From Amycolatopsis cihanbeyliensis (GTDB lineage: Bacteria > Actinomycetota > Actinomycetes > Mycobacteriales > Pseudonocardiaceae), in contig NZ_VFML01000001.1 in the NCBI RefSeq assembly GCF_006715045.1, positions 5,614,001 through 5,678,000 on the forward strand: 64,000 nucleotides of DNA. Direction: 5' to 3'. Of the stretch, positions 50,279-58,833 are shown in pieces. Position 1 is the stretch's first letter. Every line of letters starts with the position of its first letter. The notes under the pieces were generated by a model. The model was not told the origin of the DNA, did not search any database, and saw only the letters and a program-made list of their open reading frames with translations. Made by a program: the position numbers and the translations under genes.

Positions 50279-51289
50279 GTGATCACAGTCGAGAACCTCA
50301 GCAAGTCCTTCCGCAGCGGCAACGCACCCGTGGTGGCGTTGCGCGATATCAGCCTCGAGATCGGAGCGGGCTCGCTCTACGGCGTCGTCGGCCCCGAAGG
50401 TGCCGGCAAGTCGACCCTCGCGCGGTGCGTGGCCCTCCAGGAGCGGCCGGACCGGGGCACGGTCCGGCTGGACGGGCTGAACACCGGCACGCTGGACGGG
50501 CGGCGGTTACGCGAGTTACGACGGCAGGTCGGCGTGGTGGACACCCAGGCCGCGCTGCACGCCGAGCGCACCGTGGCCGGGAACGTCGCCGCGCCGCTTG
50601 AGCGGCTCCGGGTCGACGGCCCCGGTCGCCGGGACCGGGTGGGCAAGCTGCTCGACCTGGCCGGGCTCACCCGGCGGGCCACGCAGAGCCCTGGCGAGCT
50701 CTCCGCGGGCCAGCGCAGGCGGACCGAGATCGCCAGGGCACTCGTCACCGGCCCTTCCGTGTTGCTCGCCGACGACCCGACCGAGGGTGTCGGCGCGGAG
50801 GAGTCCGCCGCCGTGCTGACCGTGCTCGACCGGGCCCGTGCCGAGCTCGGCGTCACGGTGGTGCTCACCACCAAGGACGGGAACGTGGCGCGCCGGGTCT
50901 GCGAGGACGTGGCACTGCTGGAACAGGGTGCGCTGGTGGAGAGCGGCAACCTGCTCGGCCTGCTGTCCGATCCGGGCAGCAGGGCCGCGCGGCAGCTACT
51001 GCCCGCCATCGACACGAGCCCGGCGCAGGCCGCTTCCTACGACCGCGTCGCGGACGTGGTGCTGGTGGGCTTCGCGGCCGTGGGTGCGCTGCTGCCGGAA
51101 GCCGCGGGCCGGTTCGGTACCGAGTTCGCCACCATCGGCGGCGGGCTCACCAGGGTCGGTGACACCCCGGTCGCCCGCTTCCGGCTCGGCCTGCGCGGTG
51201 ACCAGGCCGACGCGGCGCTGTCCTGGATCGCCGAGCGCGGTGCGCGGGTCACCCATGCGGCGCGTGGCCCGCAGGGGGTCGCGGCCTGA
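50279..51289 (+). CDS. MetN-like ABC ATPase with NIL domain, degraded catalytic motifs
   Basis: A 336-residue protein with MetN layout: ATPase (about 1-225) and C-terminal NIL ligand-sensing domain (about 260-330). Walker A GPEGAGKST is intact. The other motifs are altered relative to MetN: the Q-loop Gln is Thr (VGVVDTQAAL), the signature is LSAGQRRR, Walker B ends in Asp-Asp (VLLADDPTEGVG) with no SALD, and the switch His is Lys (VLTTKDGNV). It would bind but hardly hydrolyse ATP. No MetI or MetQ gene follows. GTG 50279 has GGAG five bases upstream. It may be a methionine-sensing regulator rather than a transporter part (inference). Confidence 0.78.
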   Translation: MITVENLSKSFRSGNAPVVALRDISLEIGAGSLYGVVGPEGAGKSTLARCVALQERPDRGTVRLDGLNTGTLDGRRLRELRRQVGVVDTQAALHAERTVAGNVAAPLERLRVDGPGRRDRVGKLLDLAGLTRRATQSPGELSAGQRRRTEIARALVTGPSVLLADDPTEGVGAEESAAVLTVLDRARAELGVTVVLTTKDGNVARRVCEDVALLEQGALVESGNLLGLLSDPGSRAARQLLPAIDTSPAQAASYDRVADVVLVGFAAVGALLPEAAGRFGTEFATIGGGLTRVGDTPVARFRLGLRGDQADAALSWIAERGARVTHAARGPQGVAA

Positions 51290-51296
51290 GCATCCC

Positions 51297-51321
51297 GGTA
51301 GCGGCGGGTGCCCCGCCTACC
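51297..51321. terminator. Hairpin between MetN-like gene and convergent operon
   Basis: GGTAG-C-GGCGGG (51297-51308) faces CCCGCC-TACC (51312-51321) with one bulged region. It overlaps the stop codon of the convergent gene and lies 8 bp after the MetN-like stop. Confidence 0.45.
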
Positions 51322-51763
51322 AGCCGTTGCGGAGGAAGCTGCGCTGGCTGAAGTCCTCGTCGTCGTGGTCCTCGGCCTCGGCGGCGCGCCGGGTGCCAGG
51401 CCGGGGGGTTTCCTCGGCCGGCGCCTCCTCGGCCGCAGAGTCAGCCTCGGCCTCAGCCATGCCGCGGGCGATGCCGGGGCCACTCGCGGCGAACAGCTCC
51501 CGCACCTCGGGGGCGACCTCGGTGCGGCCCATGGCGACGTCCGTCCAGGTGGCCCGGCCATCCTCGACGGCACGCGCCACCGCTTTCAGCTTCTCCGGGG
51601 CGTCCTCGCGCTGGGCCGCCTCGGCGAGCTGCTTGGGGTCGACCGCGGGGGTGTCCGGGACCTCCAGCTGCTCGACCCGGATTCGCTGCGTGCGGAAGTC
51701 GGCGAGGGCGGACTCGAAGGAGTCCAGCGCCGACCGCATGTGCGGCGGAATGTAGTCAGGCAC
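51317..51763 (-). CDS. Hypothetical acidic protein, partner of the WXG100-like gene
   Basis: A 148-residue hydrophilic protein. A helical N-terminal 100 residues (MRSALDSFESALADFRTQRI and QLAEAAQREDAPEKLKAVAR) precedes a disordered Ala/Glu-rich tail. Its ATG overlaps the stop of the upstream WXG100-like gene by 8 bp, so the two are made together; it may be its chaperone or co-substrate. Similar helical proteins accompany type VII secretion substrates in actinomycetes. I cannot name the family. Confidence 0.65.
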   Translation of the reverse strand: MPDYIPPHMRSALDSFESALADFRTQRIRVEQLEVPDTPAVDPKQLAEAAQREDAPEKLKAVARAVEDGRATWTDVAMGRTEVAPEVRELFAASGPGIARGMAEAEADSAAEEAPAEETPRPGTRRAAEAEDHDDEDFSQRSFLRNGW

Positions 51764-52904
51764 CGGGCCTCCTCGGGTTGGGGCCGACGCTGTAGTCCTC
51801 CTCGGGAACCTCGCTCAGCGCATCGGCATCGGAGAGCGCGGCCAGATCCTCGGTGATGCTCACCCCGGTCCGCACCTGCTCGACCTTCTCCATGATCGGG
51901 GCCATCTTCTCCTCGACCTTGCCCTCGACGAAGCCCATCGGGTCCTGCGCGGCCTCGACGACGGTCTGGACCTGCTCGATCACGGTGTTCAGGGAGTCAA
52001 TGAGCGCCTTGGCCTCGTTGATGATGTGGATGGCCGCGCGCACCGCGTCGATGATCTTGACCCAGCCATAACCCGGAATCCACGAGGACGCCGCCGCCTG
52101 CGCGATCTTGTCCACCGCGGTCTTGAGCGTGGTGACCATGAACTCGGCGACCCGCTCGACCTCGCCCGCAACGGCGGTGTAGACGTGGCCGACCAGCCGG
52201 TTGATCGGCCCCTCCAGCTCGATCGCTTGGGCGATCTTGTTCGCATGGTCCTGGAAGGCGGCCGCCGCGCCACCGCTCCAGTTCGCGTCCAGCTTGCCGA
52301 GCTGCGTGGCGAGGTTGCCCGCGACAACCTCCGCCCCGTTGCCGGTCTGAGTGAGCACCTCACCGGCGCGGGTCAACTCGGTCCAGTTGCCGGACATGGG
52401 CTCGACCAGCTCGCTGACCGGGCTCCAGTTGGTGAGGAAGGCGATCGCGTCGTCGATGCTGTTGATCAGCCCGCCCACCTCGTCGAGCAGGCCACGGATA
52501 TTCGCGTCCTCGTGCGCGGGCGCATCGAGCGCGGGTTCCTCGCCTGGCGAGTGGGAAACAGGATCAGGGAAGTCCTTGTACCCGGTGGGCCGGCCGGGAA
52601 AGGTCGGATCATTGAACTCCTGGTACGCCGACTCCTCCTGGCCGGTGTACATCCAGGCAGCGCGATTGAGCTCAGTGGACATACCGTTGAACAGGTCCAC
52701 CCGGTTGGCGAGCCGGACCGCGGTCTCGTGCGCGTAGGTGTCCACCGGCGTCTTGAGCCAGCTCATCACCCCGGTGAATCCGACGTCCGGCCGCGCCTCC
52801 TTGTGGACGTGCCCCATCAACGAAGCCGTCTGATCCGCGAGTTCGCCGGCAAGGACCGAAAATCCGGCCAAATGCCCTTCTTTTACCGAGAATCCATCCG
52901 GCAT
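51756..52904 (-). CDS. WXG100/type VII secretion substrate-like protein
   Basis: A 382-residue largely helical protein. The central part has a WXG hairpin, LDANWSGGAAAAFQDHANKI, near residue 218, preceded by AGEVLTQTGNGAEVVAGNLA, which is the layout of ESX-type substrates. A hydrophobic stretch (IPGYGWVKIIDAVRAAIHII) and a coiled-coil region follow, then an acidic tail. No signal peptide. No secretion machinery genes are in the window, so an ESX system elsewhere would be needed. Confidence 0.7.
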   Translation of the reverse strand: MPDGFSVKEGHLAGFSVLAGELADQTASLMGHVHKEARPDVGFTGVMSWLKTPVDTYAHETAVRLANRVDLFNGMSTELNRAAWMYTGQEESAYQEFNDPTFPGRPTGYKDFPDPVSHSPGEEPALDAPAHEDANIRGLLDEVGGLINSIDDAIAFLTNWSPVSELVEPMSGNWTELTRAGEVLTQTGNGAEVVAGNLATQLGKLDANWSGGAAAAFQDHANKIAQAIELEGPINRLVGHVYTAVAGEVERVAEFMVTTLKTAVDKIAQAAASSWIPGYGWVKIIDAVRAAIHIINEAKALIDSLNTVIEQVQTVVEAAQDPMGFVEGKVEEKMAPIMEKVEQVRTGVSITEDLAALSDADALSEVPEEDYSVGPNPRRPGA

Positions 52905-53039
52905 GTTCCCCCCTGTTAATGCGTCCGCCCCGATCGGCCGACCGAGCTGATTTACTGGGACCGTACCGGGCCTTAGCCGACGGTTACCCCGGGTGCCCGG
53001 CGAACATCAGAAGATCTGAACACAGGGGGATGGAGAAAG

Positions 53040-53588
53040 GTGACGACGAGGCGAGCAGGAAAACTCCTTACCGTAATCGCGATCGCGGGGGCTTTCGGGC
53101 TCGCCGGCTGCGGTGGTGACGAGGGTGGAGCGTCCGATCAGGACTCGAGCACCGAACAGTCCACATCAGGCGGACCGCCACCGGCGGGGCAGGCGTCCTG
53201 GCAGCAACAGGACCCGTGCGGCCTGCTGACGCCGGAGGAGACGGCCAAGTACCTCGGTGCCGGCGCCGGCGAAGGCCGGCGGACCGACGACATGGGTAGG
53301 CCGCGCTGCGAGTGGAGTGGTGCGGGTGCGAGCCGGATCAAGCTCACCCTCTGGCAACCGCCCGCCCCGGACATCGTCACCGGCGGGGGCAAGGACACGG
53401 TGCCGGTCGGGGATACCACCGGCTACATCACCTCGGAGACCGAGCTGAGTTGCCATATGGACGTCCAGGCCGAACCCGCGTACGTGCAGTTCGATGTGCG
53501 CACCTCGGATACCGAGGCCGGCCAGCCGAACTTCTGCGCGAAGGTGGCCGAGACCGCGCGGCAGGCGCTGGGCACGCTCGGCTGGTGA
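53040..53588 (+). CDS. DUF3558 domain lipoprotein
   Basis: A 182-residue lipoprotein. The signal peptide ends in the lipobox GLAGC (Cys near residue 23). A Ser/Gln-rich spacer leads into the DUF3558 domain: DPCGLLTPEETAKYLG, PRCEWSG and a late Cys pair (LSCHMD, NFCAKV) likely forming disulfides. GTG start with GGAGAAAGG upstream. It is divergent from the WXG100-like pair and probably sits on the outer membrane face; function unknown. Confidence 0.85.
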   Translation: MTTRRAGKLLTVIAIAGAFGLAGCGGDEGGASDQDSSTEQSTSGGPPPAGQASWQQQDPCGLLTPEETAKYLGAGAGEGRRTDDMGRPRCEWSGAGASRIKLTLWQPPAPDIVTGGGKDTVPVGDTTGYITSETELSCHMDVQAEPAYVQFDVRTSDTEAGQPNFCAKVAETARQALGTLGW

Positions 53589-53596
53589 GCCCGAGG

Positions 53597-53627
53597 GCGG
53601 GGAGCCACGGCGGTGGTGGCTCCCCGC
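53597..53627. terminator. Bidirectional hairpin terminator
   Basis: A perfect 12-bp GC-rich stem (53597-53608 with 53616-53627) and 7-base loop lie between the convergent lipoprotein and MFS genes. Confidence 0.7.
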
Positions 53628-53631
53628 TCGC

Positions 53632-55065
53632 TCAGTTCCCCCGCGTGCGGCCCGCGAGCAGCGCGACGCCCAGTGCCGCCGCCACGAGCACCGCGGCACC
53701 CCAGCCACTGGCCACGGCGTAACCGTGCACGGTCGCGGCGGCCGGGCTCCCCGACCCGGTGACCGCGCCGGTGGCCGCCGCCGCGATCGCGTTCAGGGTC
53801 GCGGTGCCGAGTGAGGCACCCACCTGCTGCGAGGTGGTGATGAACGCCGAAGCCGCGCCGGTCTCGCTCGCCGCGACCCCGCTGGTCGCGGTGTTCAGCA
53901 CGGTCGGCATGGCAAGGCCCGCTCCGCAGCCGAGCGCCACCTCGGCGGGCAGCACCAGGCCGAGATACGAGCTGTCCGGGGTCAGCCGGGTCAGCAGCAG
54001 CAACCCGATGGCGAGCAGCAGCAGCCCACCGGCCAGCAGGGGCCGCGGCCCGGTGCGTGGCAGCAGCCTTCCGGACAGCTGCGTCGCGACCAGGATGTTC
54101 GCCCCCACCAGCGGCAGGAAGGCCAGGCCCGCCACCAGCGGTCCATAGCCCATGATCGCCTGGAACTGGAAGGTGAGGAACAGGAACATCCCGAACATCC
54201 CGAACGCGGCGAGCCCGACGGTCAGGAACGCGGCCGCCCGGGACCGGTGGGCGACCACCCCGAGCGGCAGCAGCGGGTGCGCGGCCCGCCGCTGCCGGAA
54301 GGTGAAGGCCACCAGCAGCACGACGGCCAGCACGAGCGGCCCCAGTACGGACGCCGATCCCCAGCCGTACTCGCCGGCCTCGGCCAGCCCGTAGACCAGC
54401 GCGACGATCCCGCCACCGCCCAGGACCGCGGAGGCCCAGTCCAGCCGGGTCTCCCGGTGCCCGCTCACCCCGGGCACCAGCACCCAGGCCGTGACGAAGG
54501 CGATGGCGGCGATCGGCAGGTTGATGTACAGGCACCAGCGCCAGTCCAGATACTCCGCCAGCGCCCCGCCCGCGACGAGGCCCAGCGCGGCGCCGGACAT
54601 CATGATCGCGCCGAAGACCCCGAACGCCCGTGCCCGCTCGCGCGGCTCGGTGAAAGTCAGGGTCAGCAAGGACATCGTGGAAGGGGCCAGCAGCGCGGCG
54701 AAGACACCCTGCCCGGCCCGTGCCGCGATCAGTAGCTCGGTGCTGCCCGCGGCGCCGCCGGCTGCCGAGGCGAGGGCGAACCCCGCCATGCCGACGAGCA
54801 GGGTGGTCCGCCTGCCGAGCCGATCGGCCAGCCGCCCGCCGAGCAGCAGCAGGCCACCGAAGGCCACGGTGTAGGCGGTGATGGTCCACTGCCGTGCGGT
54901 GTCGGACATCCCCAGGTCCCGCTGGGCGGAGGGCAGGGCGATGGTCACGACGGTCATGTCGATGACGACGAGCAGCTGCGCGAGGCCGAGCGCGGCCAGG
55001 GTCAGCCACCGTCGCCTGGCCTGCTCCCGGTCGGGAGCGGGCGCGCCGGTGGTCAGCACGGTCAA
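53632..55065 (-). CDS. MFS drug exporter (DHA2, EmrB/QacA-like)
   Basis: A 477-residue proton antiporter with about 14 membrane helices. Features are the first helix LGLAQLLVVIDMTVVTIALP, motif A GRLADRLGRRTTLLVGMAGF, and the antiporter motif C-like stretch GVFGAIMMSGAALGLVAGGA. It probably exports toxic compounds or a natural product. It is divergent from a TetR gene, with a near-perfect 26-bp operator in between. Confidence 0.9.
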   Translation of the reverse strand: MTVLTTGAPAPDREQARRRWLTLAALGLAQLLVVIDMTVVTIALPSAQRDLGMSDTARQWTITAYTVAFGGLLLLGGRLADRLGRRTTLLVGMAGFALASAAGGAAGSTELLIAARAGQGVFAALLAPSTMSLLTLTFTEPRERARAFGVFGAIMMSGAALGLVAGGALAEYLDWRWCLYINLPIAAIAFVTAWVLVPGVSGHRETRLDWASAVLGGGGIVALVYGLAEAGEYGWGSASVLGPLVLAVVLLVAFTFRQRRAAHPLLPLGVVAHRSRAAAFLTVGLAAFGMFGMFLFLTFQFQAIMGYGPLVAGLAFLPLVGANILVATQLSGRLLPRTGPRPLLAGGLLLLAIGLLLLTRLTPDSSYLGLVLPAEVALGCGAGLAMPTVLNTATSGVAASETGAASAFITTSQQVGASLGTATLNAIAAAATGAVTGSGSPAAATVHGYAVASGWGAAVLVAAALGVALLAGRTRGN

Positions 55066-55127
55066 GACGGATCCCCTCTACGGCATGAGTGGAGCACGGC
55101 ACAGCGGGTAAGCTGCGAGACGAGAGC

Positions 55128-55153
55128 CATTACTTACCGGCCGGCAAGTAATG
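55128..55153. promoter_or_regulatory. Operator between MFS and TetR genes
   Basis: CATTACTT and AAGTAATG arms with the centre CGGCCG form a 26-bp palindrome broken at a single pair. A further CAAGTAAG half-site lies at 55183-55190. It is typical of QacR/TetR operators and lies in the short divergent promoter region. Confidence 0.7.
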
Positions 55154-55227
55154 GCAGGGCCAGGTTAGCGAAACCCAGCCGGTCGTCAAGTAAGTTCGGG
55201 CGTTCGAGCGTGCGGGAGAAGGTGGCG

Positions 55228-55806
55228 ATGGCTGGGCGGCGCACCGACACCAGGGAGAACATTCAGCGGATCGCGCTCGAGCTGTTCACCGAGCAGGGCT
55301 ATGAACGCACCTCGCTGCGGGAGATCGCCGACCGGCTCGGCGTCACCAAGGCCGCGCTCTATTACCACTACCGCACCAAGGACGACATCATCCTCGGCCT
55401 GATCGACAACCTCGGCGCGCAGCTGGACGAGGTGATCGCCTGGGGGCGTGCCCAGCGGGACCCGGCCGGGATGCGGGTCGGTGTGCTGCGGCGGTTCGCC
55501 GCACTGGTGGAGAGTGGGATGGGCGCGCTGATGCGTTGCATGCAGCAGAACCAGGCCGCCATGCGCGAGCTCGACGTCAAGCGCGTGCTGAGCAGTCGGC
55601 TGAGCGAGCTGTTCGAGCTGCTCTGCGCAGGCGAGACCGACCAGGCGACGCAGTTGCGCATCCGGCTCTCGCTGGTCGCCGTGCTGTTCGGGCACGACAT
55701 GATGTTCGGCGGCGGGGTCAGCGTGCCCTACGACTCCGGCATCGTTCTCGGTGTCGCCATGGACCTGGCCTCGGTGCCTGCTCCGCAACAGGCTCTCGAC
55801 ACGTGA
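55228..55806 (+). CDS. TetR/AcrR family transcriptional regulator
   Basis: A 192-residue repressor with helix-turn-helix at about residues 10-55 (TRENIQRIALELFTEQGYER, then LGVTKAALYYHYRTKDDI). ATG 55228 is preferred (GGAGAAGG five bases upstream) over GTG 55210. It is divergent from the MFS exporter, which it very likely represses through the 26-bp palindrome, with an exported drug as inducer. Confidence 0.87.
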   Translation: MAGRRTDTRENIQRIALELFTEQGYERTSLREIADRLGVTKAALYYHYRTKDDIILGLIDNLGAQLDEVIAWGRAQRDPAGMRVGVLRRFAALVESGMGALMRCMQQNQAAMRELDVKRVLSSRLSELFELLCAGETDQATQLRIRLSLVAVLFGHDMMFGGGVSVPYDSGIVLGVAMDLASVPAPQQALDT

Positions 55807-55840
55807 ATCGGCGCCGCCGGCAGCCACGTAGGCTGGACTC

Positions 55841-56806
55841 GTGCTTGCCGTCGTCCCGCCACCAGTCACCGTCCGGGTGCCCTCGAAGGTCAACCTGCAC
55901 CTCTCGGTCGGCGACGCGCGCGCGGACGGCTTCCACGAGCTGACCACGATCTTCCAGGCACTGTCGCTGAGCGACGAGGTGACCGTGGCCGCCACCGAGG
56001 AGCCCGGGGTCGAGGTGTACGGCGAGGGGCAGGACTCCGTGCCGACCGGCGGCAACAACCTCGCCTGGCGGGCCGTGCGGGCACTGGCCGCGCGGGTGGG
56101 CAGGCCGGAGGATGAGCTGAAGGTTCGCGTCGTCCTGCGCAAGGGGATCCCGGTCGCCGGGGGCATGGCTGGTGGCAGCGCCGACGCCGCGGCCACCCTG
56201 GTCGGGCTCGCCTCGCTGTGGCGCCTCGAGCTCACCAGGGACGAGCTCGCCGAGGTCGGTGCCACACTCGGCAGCGATGTGCCGTTCGCGCTGTACGGCG
56301 GTACCGCGCTGGGCACGGGGCGGGGCGAGCAGCTTGTCCCGGTGCTGGCGAGGCACACCTTCCACTGGGTGCTCGCCTTCGACCAGCGCGGGCTTTCCAC
56401 CCCGCGGGTGTTCGGCGAGCTGGACCGGCTGCGGTCCGCGGGTGACCCGCCGCGGGTCGGCTCGCACGATCCCGTGGTGGAGGCGCTTGCCTCCGGTGAC
56501 CCGCGCCAGCTCGCCCTGCTGCTCGGGAACGACCTGCAGGCCGCCGCGGTGTCCCTGCGCCCGGGGCTGCGCCGCACGCTGCGGGCCGGGGTCAGCGCGG
56601 GGGCGCTGGCCGGCACGGTGTCCGGTTCCGGGCCGACCTGCGCGTTCCTGTGCGTGGACGCCGAGTCGGCGTTGGCGGTGGCGGCCGAGCTCTCCGGAGC
56701 CGGGGTGTGCCGGACGGTCCGGGTGGCACACGGCCCGGTGCCCGGTGCCCGCATGGTGGGCGGCGACGAGTCACCGCGGCCCGTGCCGCCCCAGGCGCAC
56801 GCCTGA
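55841..56806 (+). CDS. ispE: 4-diphosphocytidyl-2-C-methyl-D-erythritol kinase
   Basis: A 321-residue GHMP kinase of the MEP isoprenoid pathway. Motifs are [20 protein letters not shown], the ATP loop [17 protein letters not shown] and the C-terminal [17 protein letters not shown] start 34 bp after the TetR gene. In mycobacteria it directly follows ksgA; here about 5.9 kb separates them. A dispersed repeat lies downstream. Confidence 0.94.
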   Translation: MLAVVPPPVTVRVPSKVNLHLSVGDARADGFHELTTIFQALSLSDEVTVAATEEPGVEVYGEGQDSVPTGGNNLAWRAVRALAARVGRPEDELKVRVVLRKGIPVAGGMAGGSADAAATLVGLASLWRLELTRDELAEVGATLGSDVPFALYGGTALGTGRGEQLVPVLARHTFHWVLAFDQRGLSTPRVFGELDRLRSAGDPPRVGSHDPVVEALASGDPRQLALLLGNDLQAAAVSLRPGLRRTLRAGVSAGALAGTVSGSGPTCAFLCVDAESALAVAAELSGAGVCRTVRVAHGPVPGARMVGGDESPRPVPPQAHA

Positions 56807-56849
56807 GCGCTGTGGGCGACGCGGAACGACGGACGACTTCCCCATACCT

Positions 56850-57006
56850 GGAGGGTTATTCGGAACGACCCAGCGACCGCGGGCCGCCAGGCCCATGGGT
56901 CACCGCGGCGCGCAGCGCCACCGGTTGGGCGGCGGTGGGCGACGGGCGGGAGGTCGTTGCAGTTCACAGCAGTGGTGACACACGCTACGGACCTGAACAA
57001 CCCGAC
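56850..57006 (+). repeat. Dispersed intergenic repeat, long copy
   Basis: This 157-bp element shares three ordered blocks with the element at 28012-28120 on the opposite strand. Block one is 56850-56894 (42 of 45 positions, 32 identical from 56863), block two GGTCGTTGCAG (56952-56962) and block three 56988-57006. The extra central part (56895-56951) contains GGCGCGCAGCGCC and GGTTGGGCGGCGGTGGG stems; the latter resembles part of the rpfB leader. It ends 36 bp before the ABC-F start. Confidence 0.8.
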
Positions 57007-57042
57007 ATTTGATAGAACACCTGGAAAGGTCAAGCGGTTTCG

Positions 57043-58800
57043 ATGGTCAACCTGATCAACCTGGAGTCGGTGAGCAAGTCCTACGGGGTGCGCCCGTTGC
57101 TGGACAAGGTGTCGCTCGGAGTCGGCGAGGGGCAGCGGATCGGTGTGGTCGGCCTCAACGGTGGCGGGAAGACCACGTTGCTCGAGGTGCTCGCCGGGAT
57201 CACCGAGCCGGACTCCGGCAGGGTCAGCCGGGTCGGCGGGCTGCGGCTGGCCGTGGTCACCCAGCGCACCGACCTGCCCGAGGGGAGCACGGTGGGCGAG
57301 GTCGTCCTCGCCGGATATGCCGCCGAGTACGAGTGGGCGGCCGACTCGCGCGTTCGGTCTATTGTAGACGGATTGGGGATTTCCGCGCTGGGGCTGGACA
57401 CCTCGACCTCGGCACTGTCCGGAGGGGAGCGAAGGCGGGTCGCGCTGGCCGCCACGCTGGTGGCCGAGCTCGACCTGGTGGTGCTGGACGAGCCGACCAA
57501 CCACCTCGATGTGGAGGGCGTGCGCTGGCTGGCCGATCACCTGAACGCCCGCAAGACCGCGCTGGTGGTGGTCACCCACGATCGCTGGTTCCTGGACACG
57601 GTATGCGGCCGTACCTGGGAGGTGACCGGTGGCCGGGTCGAGCAGTACGAGGGCGGCTACGCGGACTGGGTCTACGCCCGTGCCGAGCGGGCCCGGCTGG
57701 CCGCGAGCGCGGAGGAGAAGCGCAAGAACCTGGCCCGCAAGGAACTCGCCTGGCTGCAACGCGGAGCCAAGGCCCGTACCTCGAAGCCGCGGTACCGGGT
57801 CGAGTCCGCCGAGGCGTTGATCGCCGACGTGCCGCCGCCGCGGGACACGGTGGAGCTGCTCACCTTCGCCAAGCGCAGGCTGGGCAAGACCGTGCTGGAG
57901 CTGGAGAACGTCACGCTCACCGCGGGCGAGCGTGCCCTGCTGGACAACGCGACCTGGCGGATCGGCCCTGGTGACCGGATCGGTCTGGTCGGGGTGAACG
58001 GTTCGGGCAAGACCACCCTGCTGCGTGTGCTGGCGGGGGAGACCGAGCCCGCCGCGGGCCGCCGCATCGAGGGTAAGACCGTCCGGCTCGCCCACCTGCG
58101 CCAGGAGCTGGACGATCTGCCGGGGGAGCTGCGCGTGTTGCAGGCGGTGGAGGAGATCGCCGGCAGGGTCACTCTCGGCAAGCAGGAGCTTTCCGCCTCC
58201 CAGCTGGCCGAGAAGCTCGGCTTCCCGCCCGCAAGGCAGTGGACGCCGGTGGAGGACCTCTCCGGTGGCGAGCGCAGGCGGCTGCAACTCGTGCGGCTGC
58301 TGATGGCCGAACCGAACGTGTTGCTGCTGGACGAGCCGACCAACGACCTGGACATCGACACCCTGCAGCAACTGGAGGATCTGCTGGATTCCTGGCCGGG
58401 CACGCTGGTGGCGGTATCCCATGACCGCTACCTGGTGGAGCGGGTGTGCGACACGGTGGTCGCGCTGTTCGGTGACGGCGAGGTCACCCACCTGCCGGGC
58501 GGCATCGAGGAGTACCTCTCCCGCCGGTCCGCGGCGGCCGAACCGCGACCGCAGGCCAAGCAGCAGGGCGCGGCGAAGTCGAGCGCCGCCGAGTGGCGGG
58601 TGGCGGCGAAGGAGCTGGCCAGGCTGGAACGGCGGCTGGACACCCTGCACAAGAAGGAGACCGAGCTGCACGACGCCCTCGCCGCGGCGGCCACCGACCC
58701 GGACCGGTTGCAGGAGCTGAACAACGAGCTCAAGACGGTGCTCGCGGAGAAGGACGAGGTGGAGCAACGCTGGCTGGAGACCTCGGAGGCTGTCGAGTAA
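57043..58800 (+). CDS. ABC-F family ATPase
   Basis: A 585-residue protein with two ATPase domains in one chain and no membrane segment. Domain 1 has GLNGGGKTTL, LSGGERRRVALAATL and VVLDEPTNHLDVEGV; domain 2 has GVNGSGKTTL, LSGGERRRLQLVRLL and LLLDEPTNDLDIDTL. Between them is the basic interdomain linker (RARLAASAEEKRKNLARKEL). ABC-F proteins act on the ribosome in translation quality control or antibiotic protection. The C-terminal coiled coil (LARLERRLDTLHKKETELHD) is Uup-like. Confidence 0.93.
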   Translation: MVNLINLESVSKSYGVRPLLDKVSLGVGEGQRIGVVGLNGGGKTTLLEVLAGITEPDSGRVSRVGGLRLAVVTQRTDLPEGSTVGEVVLAGYAAEYEWAADSRVRSIVDGLGISALGLDTSTSALSGGERRRVALAATLVAELDLVVLDEPTNHLDVEGVRWLADHLNARKTALVVVTHDRWFLDTVCGRTWEVTGGRVEQYEGGYADWVYARAERARLAASAEEKRKNLARKELAWLQRGAKARTSKPRYRVESAEALIADVPPPRDTVELLTFAKRRLGKTVLELENVTLTAGERALLDNATWRIGPGDRIGLVGVNGSGKTTLLRVLAGETEPAAGRRIEGKTVRLAHLRQELDDLPGELRVLQAVEEIAGRVTLGKQELSASQLAEKLGFPPARQWTPVEDLSGGERRRLQLVRLLMAEPNVLLLDEPTNDLDIDTLQQLEDLLDSWPGTLVAVSHDRYLVERVCDTVVALFGDGEVTHLPGGIEEYLSRRSAAAEPRPQAKQQGAAKSSAAEWRVAAKELARLERRLDTLHKKETELHDALAAAATDPDRLQELNNELKTVLAEKDEVEQRWLETSEAVE

Positions 58801-58833
58801 GCCGTGGTCACGGCCGATAGGTAGGGTTAACCC

